Below, piece by piece: positions 27,291 to 39,540 of a DNA stretch of 64,000 nucleotides (the first letter of the stretch is position 1; the number at the start of each line of letters is the position of its first letter). Source of the DNA: Paraburkholderia dinghuensis (GTDB lineage: Bacteria > Pseudomonadota > Gammaproteobacteria > Burkholderiales > Burkholderiaceae); assembly GCF_003837865.1 (NCBI RefSeq), contig NZ_RQIS01000008.1:124001-188000 (forward strand). Reading direction: 5' to 3'. The position numbers and the translations under genes were made by a program. The notes beneath the pieces are model-generated. The model searched no databases and was not told the DNA's origin. It was given only the letters and a program-made list of their open reading frames with translations.

Positions 27291-27328
27291 TTCGGAGGGC
27301 AGTACTCTATCCATTGAGCTACGGGCGC
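27253..27328 (-). tRNA. tRNA-Arg (anticodon CCG)
   Basis: A complete 76-base cloverleaf reads on the minus strand. The acceptor GCGCCCG (5' end at 27328) pairs with CGGGCGC, followed by discriminator G and an encoded CCA (27255-27253). The D arm has GCTC/GAGT. The anticodon stem CTGCC/GGCAG closes the loop CTCCGAA, giving anticodon CCG for CGG codons. The T arm is GCTGG-TTCGATC-CCAGC. Confidence 0.95.
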
Positions 27329-27678
27329 ATTTGTGCAAAAGCGCCGCCATCAGGCCGAAGAACACGGGGATAGCAGCGCCGGAGTGAGACCGAGAGGATA
27401 CCCGGTTTCGCCTGACCCGTCCACCGCGCGGGCTGTCCGGGCCGCCCGCGAGCCTGAGCGGGGCAGCGAAGGAAACACGCCGCACAAAACGGCGCCACAC
27501 CAAACCCGGTTCGCACACATCCCGCCGCTCGGGGTAAACGCCCGCTGAACGCGCCCGCGCACTTACACTCGTCTCAAAACCTTGCGTCTATAATCTTTGC
27601 GATATTTGAGCCATCGCAAGGCCTCAGCCGTCCTGCAGTACCCGCTCACGACAATACCAAAGGAAGACGGAGACAAGC
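27329..27678. other. intergenic region upstream of the cytochrome gene
   Basis: These 350 bases separate the minus-strand tRNA from the plus-strand cytochrome gene and must hold promoters for both. A perfect TATAAT at 27589-27594 suits the cytochrome gene, with TTACAC at 27563-27568 as a poor, widely spaced -35. No gene is evident. Confidence 0.45.
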
Positions 27679-28587
27679 ATGAGCGAAGCGCCCCACGGAA
27701 ACCCGATCAAAACGCCCGGCCAGTTGATCGCCGCCGTTGTCGCCGGATTTGCGGTCCCGATCGTCATCATCATCCTGCTCGCCTACTACGTCGACAACAC
27801 GACGCGCACAGGCGCCGGCACCGACGAACTCGCCCCCGACGAAGTCGCCCACCGCATCGCGCCCATCGCGCAGGTGTCCGTGCACGACGCCAACGCGCCG
27901 CGCGTCTACAAGACCGGCGAGCAGGTCTTTCAGGCCGTCTGCTCGGCGTGTCACGCGAGCGGCACGGCGGGTGCGCCGAAGTTCGGCAACTCGGGCGACT
28001 GGGCGCCGCGCATCGCGCAGGGATTCGACACGCTCTGGCACACCGCACTCGCCGGCAAGGGCGCCATGCCGCCGCGCGGCGGCACCAGTCCCGACGACTA
28101 CAGCGATTACGAAATCGGCCTCGCGGTTGCTTACATGGCGAACCGCGGCGGCGCGAACTTCCAGGATCCGCCGAAGCCTGCCGCCAGCGCAGCACAGAGC
28201 GCGTCCGGGGCGGCAGCGGCGAGCGCACCGGCTGCTGCGGGTGCCGAGACGAACGCCCAGACCACCGCGGCCATGGCGGCGATCGCGAGTATTCCGCAAG
28301 CGGCGTCCGCTCCGGCCGGAGGTGCCGCCGGGCAAAGCGCGGATGCCTCGCAGGCCGGTAAGGCGCTTTATCAGCAGGTCTGCCAGGCGTGTCACGCCGC
28401 GGGTATTCTGGGCGCGCCCAAGTTCGGCAACAAGAACGACTGGGCGCCGCGCCTGAAAGACCCCATGGACACCGTCTACAACTACGCGCTGCACGGCAAG
28501 GGCCAGATGCCACCGAAGGGCGGCTCCACCGCCTCCGACGCCGATGTGAAGGCCGCCGTCGATTACATGGTGAGCTCGGTGAAGTAA
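27679..28587 (+). CDS. membrane-anchored di-heme cytochrome c
   Basis: This 302-residue protein has an uncleaved N-terminal membrane anchor (about residues 16-38) and two cytochrome c5-like domains in the periplasm. Each binds one heme: CSACH at residues 88-92 and CQACH at 235-239, each with a later methionine ligand in GAMPPRGG and GQMPPKGG. An Ala/Pro-rich linker of about 60 residues joins the domains. It probably shuttles electrons to a terminal oxidase. Start ATG 27679 is preceded by GGAGAC. The gene stands alone and ends in a strong terminator. Confidence 0.92.
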   Translation: MSEAPHGNPIKTPGQLIAAVVAGFAVPIVIIILLAYYVDNTTRTGAGTDELAPDEVAHRIAPIAQVSVHDANAPRVYKTGEQVFQAVCSACHASGTAGAPKFGNSGDWAPRIAQGFDTLWHTALAGKGAMPPRGGTSPDDYSDYEIGLAVAYMANRGGANFQDPPKPAASAAQSASGAAAASAPAAAGAETNAQTTAAMAAIASIPQAASAPAGGAAGQSADASQAGKALYQQVCQACHAAGILGAPKFGNKNDWAPRLKDPMDTVYNYALHGKGQMPPKGGSTASDADVKAAVDYMVSSVK

Positions 28588-28627
28588 GCGCACGCTCACG
28601 TCGCCAGCGCCTTCTGCAACAAACAAG

Positions 28628-28657
28628 AAAGGGCTGCATCTCGCGATGCAGCCCTTT
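28628..28657. terminator. bidirectional terminator
   Basis: AAAGGGCTGCATC (28628-28640) and GATGCAGCCCTTT (28645-28657) form a perfect 13-bp stem with a TCGC loop. T tracts lie on both sides, so it can end both the cytochrome mRNA and the converging rep mRNA. Confidence 0.88.
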
Positions 28658-28700
28658 TAGCTTTCGACGTCACCGCCGCCGTGCAGAGGCAGAGGACACC

Positions 28701-30791
28701 TCAGCCCTTTTGCAGCAGTGCCTTCAGGCTGGCAAGCCGGTCCTTAGGCGACATCGGCGCTTCTTCGGCGGTGGGTGGCGGCGCGTCATCGAGCGCCATC
28801 TCCGGGATGAACCGCGACGCCTCGCACACCACCGTTTCTCTCGCCCGCTTGCGCTTCTTGCACCAGTTCAGATGCAGGCTACGCTGCGCGCGCGTGATCG
28901 CGACGTACATCAGCCGACGCTCTTCCTCGATCCGCGCGTCGTCGATCGGTTCGTCGTCGGCGCCGCCGCGGTGGGGCATGATCCCCTCCTCCACGCCCAC
29001 CAGAAACACGTGCGGATACTCCAGCCCCTTCGATGCGTGCACCGTCGATAGCCGCACGGCGTCCGGGTCGTCTTCCTTGCCTTCGAGCATCGACATCAGC
29101 GCCACGGTCTGGATCAGGCCGAGCAGGTTCTTGCCGGTATCCGCGAGGCCGTCGGCGTTGTCGTAGCCGGTTGCCTCCGCGTCTTCGCCGATTTCCTGCT
29201 CCGGCTTCGTGCCCTTGCGCTTGAGCCATTCGAGGAATTCGAGCACGTTCTGCCATTTCGACTGCGCCTGGCGCTCGTCGAAGGCGTCGTAGAGATACGC
29301 CTCGTAGTGGATCGCGTCCATGAGGTCGTCGAGCACGGTCGTCGCCGCGTCCTTCTCCGCGCGCTCGGCGAGGCGTTGCATGAAGTCGCAGAACACGCGC
29401 ATCGGCTCGACCTGGCGCGCCGAGAGCCGCGCCTCGATGCCGCCCATGTACACCGCCTCGAACAGCGACACCTTCGCCTGGCCCGCGAACGCGCCGAGCG
29501 CTTCGAGCGTCGTGTTGCCGACGCCGCGTCGCGGCGTGGTAATCGCGCGGATGAACGCGGGATCGTCGTCGTGGTTCGCGATCAGGCGCAGGTAAGCGCA
29601 GATGTCCTTGATCTCAGCTTTGTCGAAGAACGACTGCCCGCCCGAGAGCACATACGGAATGCGCTCGCGCCTCAGAACCTGCTCGAAGATGCGCGCCTGG
29701 AAGTTGCCGCGATACAGGATCGCGTAATCGCGAAACTGCGCACGCCGCTCGAACTTGTGCGCGGAGAGCCGGAACACGACCGACTCGGCCTCGTGTTCTT
29801 CGTCGTTGCAGGGCGTGACGGTGATCGTGTCGCCCATGCCGTGTTCGGACCACAGCTTCTTTTCGAAGAGCTTCGGATTGTTCGCGATGACGTTGTTCGC
29901 CGCCGTGAGGATGCGCACCGTCGATCGGTAGTTCTGTTCCAGCTTGATGACGTGCAGCTTCGGGAAATCCTTGCCGAGTTGCGCGAGATTTTCGAGCGTT
30001 GCGCCGCGCCAGCCGTAGATGGCCTGGTCGTCGTCGCCCACGGCCGTGAATGCTGCGCGCGGGCCCGCCAGCAGCTTGACCAGTTCGTACTGGCAGGTGT
30101 TGGTGTCCTGGTACTCGTCGATCAGCAGATACCGCAGCTTGTTCTGCCAGCGATCGCGCACCTGTTCATTCTTCGCGAAGAGTTCGGTGGGCAGACGGAT
30201 CAGGTCGTCGAAATCGACAGCCTGGTACGCATGCAGCGTTGCGACGTAGTTGCGATAGACGATCGCCGCCTGGTGCTCGTCTTCGTTCGACGCCGTGGCG
30301 AGCGCCTCTTCCGGCATCACGAGACCGTTCTTCCAGAGCGAGATGATCGACTGGATCTTGCGGATGAAGCCCTTGTCGGTCGAACCCACCTGCTCCTGGA
30401 TCAGGGAGAAGCAGTCGTCGGAGTCCATGATCGAGAACTGGGGCTTGAGACCCAGATGCTCGGCTTCCTGGCGCAGGATCTGCACGCCGAGCGAGTGGAA
30501 CGTACAAACGGTGAGCTGGTTTACCGGCACCTTGCGGCCTTCCTTGCCAGGCGTGGTGAGCGTCTTGCCTTCGAGCAGCTTGCTCACGCGCTCGCGCATT
30601 TCGGCGGCGGCCTTGTTGGTGAAGGTGACGGCTGCGATATGGCGTGGCTCGAAGCCTTTTGCTTCGATGAGGTGCGCGATCTTCTGCGTGATCACGCGCG
30701 TCTTGCCGCTGCCCGCGCCGGCGAGCACGAGACAGGGACCGTCGAGATAGCGCACCGCTTCGCTTTGGGCGGGATTCAGGCCTGCGGACAT
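28701..30791 (-). CDS. rep: ATP-dependent DNA helicase Rep
   Basis: This is a 696-residue superfamily 1A helicase that moves 3' to 5' and clears proteins ahead of the replication fork. Motif I is LAGAGSGKTRVITQKIAHL, motif II is LLIDEYQDTN, motif III DDQAIYGWRGA, motif IV FRDYAILYRGN, motif V STVHASKGLEYPHVF and motif VI YVAITRAQ. The N-terminus (LNPAQSEAVRYLDGPCLVL) and length favour Rep over UvrD. ATG 30791 begins the family-like sequence; the ribosome site is weak, and the longer upstream frame is not conserved in character. Confidence 0.93.
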   Translation of the reverse strand: MSAGLNPAQSEAVRYLDGPCLVLAGAGSGKTRVITQKIAHLIEAKGFEPRHIAAVTFTNKAAAEMRERVSKLLEGKTLTTPGKEGRKVPVNQLTVCTFHSLGVQILRQEAEHLGLKPQFSIMDSDDCFSLIQEQVGSTDKGFIRKIQSIISLWKNGLVMPEEALATASNEDEHQAAIVYRNYVATLHAYQAVDFDDLIRLPTELFAKNEQVRDRWQNKLRYLLIDEYQDTNTCQYELVKLLAGPRAAFTAVGDDDQAIYGWRGATLENLAQLGKDFPKLHVIKLEQNYRSTVRILTAANNVIANNPKLFEKKLWSEHGMGDTITVTPCNDEEHEAESVVFRLSAHKFERRAQFRDYAILYRGNFQARIFEQVLRRERIPYVLSGGQSFFDKAEIKDICAYLRLIANHDDDPAFIRAITTPRRGVGNTTLEALGAFAGQAKVSLFEAVYMGGIEARLSARQVEPMRVFCDFMQRLAERAEKDAATTVLDDLMDAIHYEAYLYDAFDERQAQSKWQNVLEFLEWLKRKGTKPEQEIGEDAEATGYDNADGLADTGKNLLGLIQTVALMSMLEGKEDDPDAVRLSTVHASKGLEYPHVFLVGVEEGIMPHRGGADDEPIDDARIEEERRLMYVAITRAQRSLHLNWCKKRKRARETVVCEASRFIPEMALDDAPPPTAEEAPMSPKDRLASLKALLQKG

Positions 30792-31205
30792 CGTTGCTGG
30801 ATTGGAAAAACGGTTGGAACTGCTGGAACGCGTGCGGCACGGTCTACCGTGCGCGCGGCTGGCGCGCTTTGAACACCGGCGGACACCGGCACGCGCACTG
30901 TCACGGTGCGAGGCGCGCGGTGTGCCCGGATGGCTTCCGCACAACTTCACGTGGGGCGAGTCCGGCACGCGGGACGTGGGATGTTAACACGACAACTGCA
31001 CGACAACCGGATCACCCAGACGCACGCTTGCGGTCAGAGCGAACAGTGCGAACGCCTCACCTCGAGCGTGGCCCCAGGCAACCGATACGACCCCGCGAGC
31101 GGTGCTTGCTTGCGCCCCACTCTCCGGGCTCTGCGTGCCACAATAACGCGCTCCTGCCCACCGCCGATGTGGCTCGCACCGCGCCGCCCCTGGAGGAATT
31201 ACCCC
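30792..31205. other. divergent intergenic region
   Basis: About 410 bases lie between rep (minus) and the oxidoreductase gene (plus). Open frames in several phases run through it because of high GC, but none has a ribosome site or recognisable motif. No strong promoter pair is visible to me. Confidence 0.4.
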
Positions 31206-32270
31206 ATGACTTCACCGCTGAAAATCGGCCTGATGGGCTACGGCTTTGCCGGCCAGACCTTCCATGCACCCGTGATCGCGCATTGTCCTGGCGCCACGCT
31301 TGCCGCCATCGCCACGGGACAGCCCGAACGCGCGCGCGCCGACTTCCCTGATGCCGCAATCGTCCCCGATCTCGACGCACTGCTCGCCCTCGACGACATC
31401 GAATGCGTCGTCATCGCGACGCCGAACGACACGCACTTCGACCTCGCGCGCCGCGTCCTTGCGCGCGGCAAGCACGTTCTCGTCGACAAGCCCGTCACCT
31501 TGAGCGCCGCGCAAGCGCGCGAGTTGGCCGCGCTCGCCGCCGACCGGGGGCTCGTGTTCGCGCCGTTCCACAACCGCCGCTGGGACGGCGATTTCCTCAC
31601 CGTGCGAGCGTTGCTCGCCAGCGGCGAACTGGGCCGCGTAACGCACTTCGAATCGCATTTCGACCGCTTCCGCCCGCTGGTGCGCCAGCGCTGGCGCGAG
31701 GACGCCGCGCGCGGCGGCGGTCTGCTCTATGACCTCGGGCCGCATCTGATCGACCAGACGCTCGCGCTTTTCGGCGCGCCGGAGACCGTCACCGCGTTCG
31801 TGCGCACAAGCCGCGACAATGCGACGGCACCCGACTACGTGCATCTGGTGCTCGGCTACGCGAACCACGACGCCGTGCTGCACGCTAGCGCGCTCGCCGC
31901 ATTCTCTCCGCGGTTCGTGATCAACGGCACGCGCGGGAGCTATCTGAAGAACGGTCTCGACACGCAGGAAGACCAGCTGAGGGCGGGGTTGCGCCCTGGC
32001 CAGCCGGGGTTCGGCGCGGGCAACGAGGCCGGCCGGCTGCATGCACTGAACGACGCCTCCTCGGGGAGCGACGGCGGCGAAACGGAACGCACGCTGCCAA
32101 CTGCCGCTGGCGATTACGCGGACCTCTATCGTGCGCTGGCCGCATCGATCCGCGAAGGCACGCCATTCCCGGTGAGCCCGCAGGATGCCATCGACGTGAT
32201 GACGGTCATCGAGCTAGCCATGCAAAGCGCCGACGAAGGCCGCACGCTCCCGTTCGTGCGCACCGCTTGA
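31206..32270 (+). CDS. Gfo/Idh/MocA family oxidoreductase
   Basis: This 354-residue NAD(P)-dependent oxidoreductase has an N-terminal Rossmann fold (KIGLMGYGFAGQTFHAPVI), the family EKP-like motif as VLVDKPVTLSAAQ, and a C-terminal beta-sheet domain with HNRRWDGDFLTVRALL, GGGLLYDLGPHLIDQTLALF and the catalytic histidine region. It resembles YdgJ/YhhX-type enzymes. The substrate is probably a sugar or inositol derivative but cannot be fixed. ATG 31206 follows GGAGG. Confidence 0.9.
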   Translation: MTSPLKIGLMGYGFAGQTFHAPVIAHCPGATLAAIATGQPERARADFPDAAIVPDLDALLALDDIECVVIATPNDTHFDLARRVLARGKHVLVDKPVTLSAAQARELAALAADRGLVFAPFHNRRWDGDFLTVRALLASGELGRVTHFESHFDRFRPLVRQRWREDAARGGGLLYDLGPHLIDQTLALFGAPETVTAFVRTSRDNATAPDYVHLVLGYANHDAVLHASALAAFSPRFVINGTRGSYLKNGLDTQEDQLRAGLRPGQPGFGAGNEAGRLHALNDASSGSDGGETERTLPTAAGDYADLYRALAASIREGTPFPVSPQDAIDVMTVIELAMQSADEGRTLPFVRTA

Positions 32271-32503
32271 ATCAGGCCGATGCGTACCGTCTGAATGGTC
32301 ACGGCGCGTGGCAAGCTCCGCGCCGATGACGTTGACGCCACACGCCGGATTTCCGGCCGCCTGGCGGCGCACCAGGACCAACCAGGGGCACATACAAACG
32401 GTTGCAGGCGCGTTTGCAGGGTTGGTTATCGCGCGGCGAGCGCGACACGTTGTGCGTCCAGACAACGCCGCAAAGAGCGACCATGAGCAAAAAGGAGTCT
32501 CAC

Positions 32504-32860
32504 ATGTCCCGCATCCTGCGCACGCTGGCCGCCAGCGCGCTCATCTCGACGCTCGCCGCGTGCGTCGTCACGCGGCCACCACACACGCAGCACCCTGCCG
32601 GCCCGAATCCGCACGACGCCGCTGTCGAGCGCCTGCGTCAGGTGGATGGCCGCATCGACAACCTCGGCCACCGACTCGACACGCGCGTGAATCAGGGATA
32701 CTACCCGCTGCCGCAGGGTAACGCGCTGCATCACCGCCTCGACGAAATCCGCAACGAAGCGCACGACATGGCTGGCCAGCACGGCGGCGGTATCTCGCCC
32801 GACGAGCAGCGCGTGCTGAACGAGGAACTCGACACCGCCGCGCGCGCGATCGGCGAGTAA
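32504..32860 (+). CDS. small putative lipoprotein
   Basis: This 118-residue protein begins with a lipoprotein signal peptide and lipobox (ISTLAAC, cleavage before Cys23). The mature part is Ala/His-rich and mostly helical (LRQVDGRIDNLGHRLDTRVN). I do not recognise a known function. Start ATG 32504 has AAGGAG 7 bases upstream; an earlier ATG at 32483 is possible but would precede that ribosome site. It lies just upstream of the gcv region and is probably independent of it. Confidence 0.75.
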   Translation: MSRILRTLAASALISTLAACVVTRPPHTQHPAGPNPHDAAVERLRQVDGRIDNLGHRLDTRVNQGYYPLPQGNALHHRLDEIRNEAHDMAGQHGGGISPDEQRVLNEELDTAARAIGE

Positions 32861-33021
32861 TGCCCGTGACCCACAACCTGCGCGTCGCAAATTGGCGAGC
32901 GATCGCTGAAGGCCCGCCTCCCACGGCAAACTCCTTCCGGCGCAAGCGCGCCACCCGCCCGCCGACGCTCGCCGTCGCAACAGGCGAGCGCCATCTGCTC
33001 CCGCCCCGAAAATATTCCGCA

Positions 33022-33051
33022 TTGACACGTCCCGTGTGCGTCAACGACAAT
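33022..33051 (+). promoter_or_regulatory. sigma-70 promoter of the gcv operon
   Basis: A perfect TTGACA (33022-33027) and GACAAT (33046-33051) are 18 bases apart. Transcription would begin near 33058, exactly where the glycine riboswitch starts. Confidence 0.7.
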
Positions 33052-33060
33052 CGCTGCGCG

Positions 33061-33360
33061 CGCCGGGAGAGCGCGCCGATTGCGCCGTGAGTCGATATAC
33101 GACGACACACGACACAACCGGCGCCGCCGAAGGGGCAACCCACAAACTCTCAGGCAAAAGGACCGTGCGCGCCGGACCGCCTGTCTGCAAGCCTGTGCGC
33201 GAAGCGCGCGGCAAACGGACAAGCACCAGGGTCCGCACTCTGGAGAGCGGCAGCAGAACGGCGGCAAGACAGGCCGCGTTCAGACTGCCCACCGAAGGGG
33301 CGCGCGCCGCCAGCACTGCACTCCGCAGCGCGGCGCAATCTCTCAGGTACCGAGGACAGA
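33061..33360 (+). promoter_or_regulatory. tandem glycine riboswitch
   Basis: Two glycine aptamers lie in series before gcvT. Aptamer 1 (about 33065-33165) has GGGAGAG at its 5' side, the core CGCCGAAGGGGCAA, ACTCTCAGGCAAAAGGACCG at its 3' side. Aptamer 2 (about 33241-33360) has TGGAGAG, CACCGAAGGGGC and AATCTCTCAGGTACCGAGGA. These are the conserved elements of the gcvT RNA family (RF00504). The tandem form usually raises expression of the glycine cleavage system when glycine is abundant. The linker and the P3 arms are longer than the minimal consensus. Confidence 0.93.
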
Positions 33361-33361
33361 G

Positions 33362-33426
33362 GGGCCATGCACGAAACGTCCACAGGCACAGCGCCTGCGG
33401 CGGCTCATGCATGGCCCTTTTCGTTT
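33362..33426 (+). terminator. riboswitch expression-platform terminator
   Basis: GGGCCATGCA (33362-33371) pairs perfectly with TGCATGGCCC (33408-33417), followed by TTTTCGTTT. The loop has its own CAGGC/GCCTG stem. It starts two bases after aptamer 2 and lies 22 bases before gcvT, so it is well placed to stop transcription when glycine is scarce. Confidence 0.8.
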
Positions 33427-33447
33427 CCGAACGTGCCGAGACCGCCC

Positions 33448-34566
33448 ATGACCGAACTGAAACACACCCCGCTCCACGCCACGCACCGCGCGCTCAATGC
33501 ACGCATGGTCGATTTCGGCGGCTGGGACATGCCCGTCAACTACGGCTCGCAGATCGACGAGCACCACGCCGTGCGCACCGATGCCGGCATGTTCGACGTC
33601 TCGCACATGTGCGTCGTCGATTTCGCGGGCCCGAAGGCGCGTGAATTCTTCTCGCGCGCGCTCGCCAACAACGTCGCGAAACTCGCCACGCCGGGCCGCG
33701 CGCTCTACTCGTGCATGCTGAACCCGCAGGGCGGCGTGATCGACGACCTCATCGTCTACTTCTTCGCCGACGATCAGTTCCGCACCGTCGTCAACGCCGG
33801 CACCGCCGAAAAAGACATCGCCTGGTTCGAGAAGCTCAACGCCGAAGGTGGCTTTGGCCTCACCATCACGCCGCGCCGCGATCTGGCGATCGTCGCCGTG
33901 CAGGGCCCGAATGCGCGCGACAAAGTCTGGCAAGTTGCGCCTTCGACGCGCACCGCCACCGAGCCCCTCAAGCCCTTCAACGCCGCGAAGATCGAAGCGA
34001 CGCCGTTCGGCGAATTGATGGTCGCGCGCACCGGCTACACCGGCGAGGATGGCTTCGAAGTCGTGCTGCCGGCTACCACCGTCTGCGAGTTCTGGGACGC
34101 ACTGCAACGCCAGGGCGTGAAGCCCGCCGGCCTCGGCGCACGCGACACGCTGCGCCTCGAAGCGGGCATGAACCTCTACGGCCAGGACATGGACGACAAC
34201 GTCTCGCCGCTCGACGCGGGCCTCGCGTGGACCGTCGACATGAAGGAGCCGCGCGACTTCATCGGCCGCGCCGTGCTCGAAGCGAACGGCGCACGCATGG
34301 CGTTCGTCGGCCTCATCCTGCAGAAGGAAAACGGCAAGGCCGGCGGCGTGCTGCGCGCGCACCAGAAGGTCGTCACGCCGCAGGGCGAAGGCGAGATCAC
34401 GAGCGGCACCTTCTCGCCGACGATGCAGGAATCCATCGCCTTCGCGCGCGTGCCCCAGGGCGTGCAGCCGGGCGACGTCGTGCAGGTGCTGATCCGCGAC
34501 AAGGCGCTTCCCGCAAGCGTGGTAAAACTGCCGTTCGTGCGCAACGGCAAGGTGCTCGTCGCCTGA
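33448..34566 (+). CDS. gcvT: aminomethyltransferase, glycine cleavage T protein
   Basis: GcvT takes the aminomethyl group from lipoylated GcvH, releases ammonia and forms 5,10-methylene-tetrahydrofolate. The 372-residue protein shows [20 protein letters not shown], the family [17 protein letters not shown]-like folate-site segment ([16 protein letters not shown]) and [11 protein letters not shown]. Start ATG 33448 gives the family N-terminus (MTELKHTPL). The open frame extends back through the riboswitch terminator loop, which argues against the earlier ATG at 33367. It is first in gcvT-gcvH-gcvP. Confidence 0.95.
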   Translation: MTELKHTPLHATHRALNARMVDFGGWDMPVNYGSQIDEHHAVRTDAGMFDVSHMCVVDFAGPKAREFFSRALANNVAKLATPGRALYSCMLNPQGGVIDDLIVYFFADDQFRTVVNAGTAEKDIAWFEKLNAEGGFGLTITPRRDLAIVAVQGPNARDKVWQVAPSTRTATEPLKPFNAAKIEATPFGELMVARTGYTGEDGFEVVLPATTVCEFWDALQRQGVKPAGLGARDTLRLEAGMNLYGQDMDDNVSPLDAGLAWTVDMKEPRDFIGRAVLEANGARMAFVGLILQKENGKAGGVLRAHQKVVTPQGEGEITSGTFSPTMQESIAFARVPQGVQPGDVVQVLIRDKALPASVVKLPFVRNGKVLVA

Positions 34567-34654
34567 TCCGTGCGCTTCGCGTTCCGCGCACGTCCCCTCT
34601 TCTCAAGCCTTAACTAAGTTAGCAAACACTGCGAACCACGCACTGGAGCATCCA

Positions 34655-35035
34655 ATGAGCATCCCGGCCGATCTGAAATACACCGAATCGCACGAATGGG
34701 TCCGCACCGAAGCCGACGGCACGCTGACCGTCGGTATCACCGACCACGCGCAGGAAGCACTCGGCGACATCGTGTTCCTCGAACTGCCCGCAGCAGGCCG
34801 CACCGTCGCCGCGGGCGATGCAGTCGCGGTGATCGAGTCGGTGAAGGCCGCCTCGGACATCTACGCGCCGGTCGCGGGCGAGATCATCGAATCGAACAGC
34901 GCACTCGCCGACACGCCCGATCAGGTGAACGGCGCGCCCTACGAGTCGTGGCTCTTCAAGATCAAGCCCGCCGCGGGCGCTTCGCTCGACAAGCTGATCG
35001 ACGCCGCCGGCTACGAAAAAGCCATCGGCGCATAA
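34655..35035 (+). CDS. gcvH: glycine cleavage H protein
   Basis: This 126-residue carrier protein holds the lipoyl arm that shuttles the aminomethyl group between GcvP, GcvT and the L protein. The lipoylation site is Lys64 in [17 protein letters not shown] near the N-terminus and PYESWLFKI near the C-terminus are typical. ATG 34655 is 88 bases after gcvT. Confidence 0.97.
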   Translation: MSIPADLKYTESHEWVRTEADGTLTVGITDHAQEALGDIVFLELPAAGRTVAAGDAVAVIESVKAASDIYAPVAGEIIESNSALADTPDQVNGAPYESWLFKIKPAAGASLDKLIDAAGYEKAIGA

Positions 35036-35093
35036 CCCTCACCGCTCAAGGCGCGGCGGCCCGAGCCCGGCTGCCGCGTCTGGCGGTGCATGG

Positions 35094-35126
35094 GACCAGA
35101 GTCCGGGCTAAGCCCTGACTCTGGTC
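35094..35126 (+). other. large stem-loop between gcvH and gcvP
   Basis: GACCAGAGTC (35094-35103) pairs perfectly with GACTCTGGTC (35117-35126), and the inside adds GGGCT/AGCCC. The stem ends 17 bases before the gcvP start, just ahead of its ribosome site. No T tract follows. It may adjust gcvP expression relative to gcvT and gcvH by affecting processing or partial termination. Confidence 0.65.
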
Positions 35127-35143
35127 GACACAGGACACACCCC

Positions 35144-38107
<2,964 letters not shown>

Positions 38108-38232
38108 CGCGGCGCCCTGCCCGCCGCCGCGCGCCGACTGGAGTTGGCACGCGGCGTCAAGCATCACCCTCACATTTGCCGCCGCAAACCGCTAACATCA
38201 CACACCTGTCAGCCTTGAATCAGGGAGCCTGC

Positions 38233-39456
38233 ATGGCGCGGAAGGTGCGAACGGTTTCAACCCGGGCGTCGACCCGGCAGGCGCGCGGTGGCGCGCGCTC
38301 GTCAGATGCGGTCAATCGGGCCCGCGCGTCCGGTGCCGGCCGGCCGGAAAAGCGCGTCGCGACGCATCCTCACGCGAAACCCATCGCCGGATTCACCCGC
38401 GCACTCGCCACGGCCTGCGCCGCGCTCGCGTTGTCGAGCGCAGCCCACGCGGCGATGAACTTCTGCGCGGCGCCTGGCTTGCAGACGAGCGAGCGCACCA
38501 ACGCGGACCCGGGCGTGAAGGCGCTCGTCGCGCAAGTCGAGGCGCACATCAACGACACGCCGCGCCCGCTTGCCACGCTTCACACCGAAGGGACGCTGCC
38601 GCACGAGGGCATCTACGACCAGAGCGTCGAGGCCGCGAAGGAACTCGACCTCATGCGCGACGCCGCACTCGCGTGGCGGGCAACGAGCGACGAACGGTTT
38701 CTGAAGCTCGTCGACCGCTTTCTCGCGGCGTGGGTCGGCACTTATCAGCCGAGCTTCAATCCCATCGACGAAACGCGCTTCGAAGGACTGATCCTCGCCT
38801 ACGACATGACCGCGAGCGCACTGCCCGTGAAGACGCGCAACGCGACCATGGCGTTCCTGAACCGCTTCGCGAGCGGCTACATCGCCCAGGTGGAGGCGCA
38901 GCCGCGGCCGCTCAAGGGTACGTTCGCCAACAACTGGCAGAGCCACCGCGTCAAGCTGATCGCAATGATCGCGTTCACGCTCGACAACCGGAAGATGATC
39001 GCGACGGCACAGAGCCTCTTCGTCGAGCATCTCGGCGATAACGTCGCGCCCGACGGCTCGACGCTCGATTTCACCGAACGCGATGCGCTGCACTACGTGG
39101 CATTCGATTTGCAGCCGCTGGTGACAGCGGCACTCGCCGCGCGCCGCCACAACCGCAACTGGCTGACCGAGCGCGCGACGAACGGCGCGACGCTCGCGAA
39201 GGCGCTCGACTGGCTCACGCCTTATGCAACGGGTGAAAAGACCCATGAAGAGTTCGTGCGCTCGACGGTGCCGTTCGACGCACGGCGCCGCGAAGCGGGC
39301 TTGCCCGGTTTCACCGGCGCATGGGACCCGAAAAACGCCGCCGAGCTTTTCCACCTGGCCGCCCGCCTCGACGGCCGCTTTTCACCGGTCGCGCTCAGGC
39401 TTGCGCCGACCCCGCCCGCGTGGCTCGCCGTGTGCCTGCCGCTGCCCGCGCGCTAG
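38233..39456 (+). CDS. secreted alginate lyase superfamily protein
   Basis: This 407-residue protein has a Sec-type hydrophobic core (FTRALATACAALALSSAAHA) and a mature helical-toroid domain of the alginate lyase (PL5-like) superfamily. Motifs include HEGIYDQSVEAAKELD, ETRFEGLILAYDM, FANNWQSHRVKLIAM and DFTERDALHYVAFDLQPL. The NNWQSHR segment replaces the NNHSYW of AlgL, so the substrate may not be alginate. The signal peptide is preceded by an unusual basic extension of about 55 residues. ATG 38233 has GGGAG upstream; a later start would shorten the extension. It lies between gcvP and sdaA with no evident metabolic link. Confidence 0.78.
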   Translation: MARKVRTVSTRASTRQARGGARSSDAVNRARASGAGRPEKRVATHPHAKPIAGFTRALATACAALALSSAAHAAMNFCAAPGLQTSERTNADPGVKALVAQVEAHINDTPRPLATLHTEGTLPHEGIYDQSVEAAKELDLMRDAALAWRATSDERFLKLVDRFLAAWVGTYQPSFNPIDETRFEGLILAYDMTASALPVKTRNATMAFLNRFASGYIAQVEAQPRPLKGTFANNWQSHRVKLIAMIAFTLDNRKMIATAQSLFVEHLGDNVAPDGSTLDFTERDALHYVAFDLQPLVTAALAARRHNRNWLTERATNGATLAKALDWLTPYATGEKTHEEFVRSTVPFDARRREAGLPGFTGAWDPKNAAELFHLAARLDGRFSPVALRLAPTPPAWLAVCLPLPAR

Positions 39457-39540
39457 CAGCGCGGTACGGCCCAGGCAGGCACGGCGAATAAGCGCGATCA
39501 TTGAACCAGACGTCAGTTTTTCGTAGCAGGAGCAGTACCC

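Noticed and set aside
24929-27330. Complete genomic island at the tRNA-Arg gene
   Set aside because: There is no integrase, no mobility gene and only one cargo gene. The duplication is real, but calling the segment an island is not justified from sequence alone.
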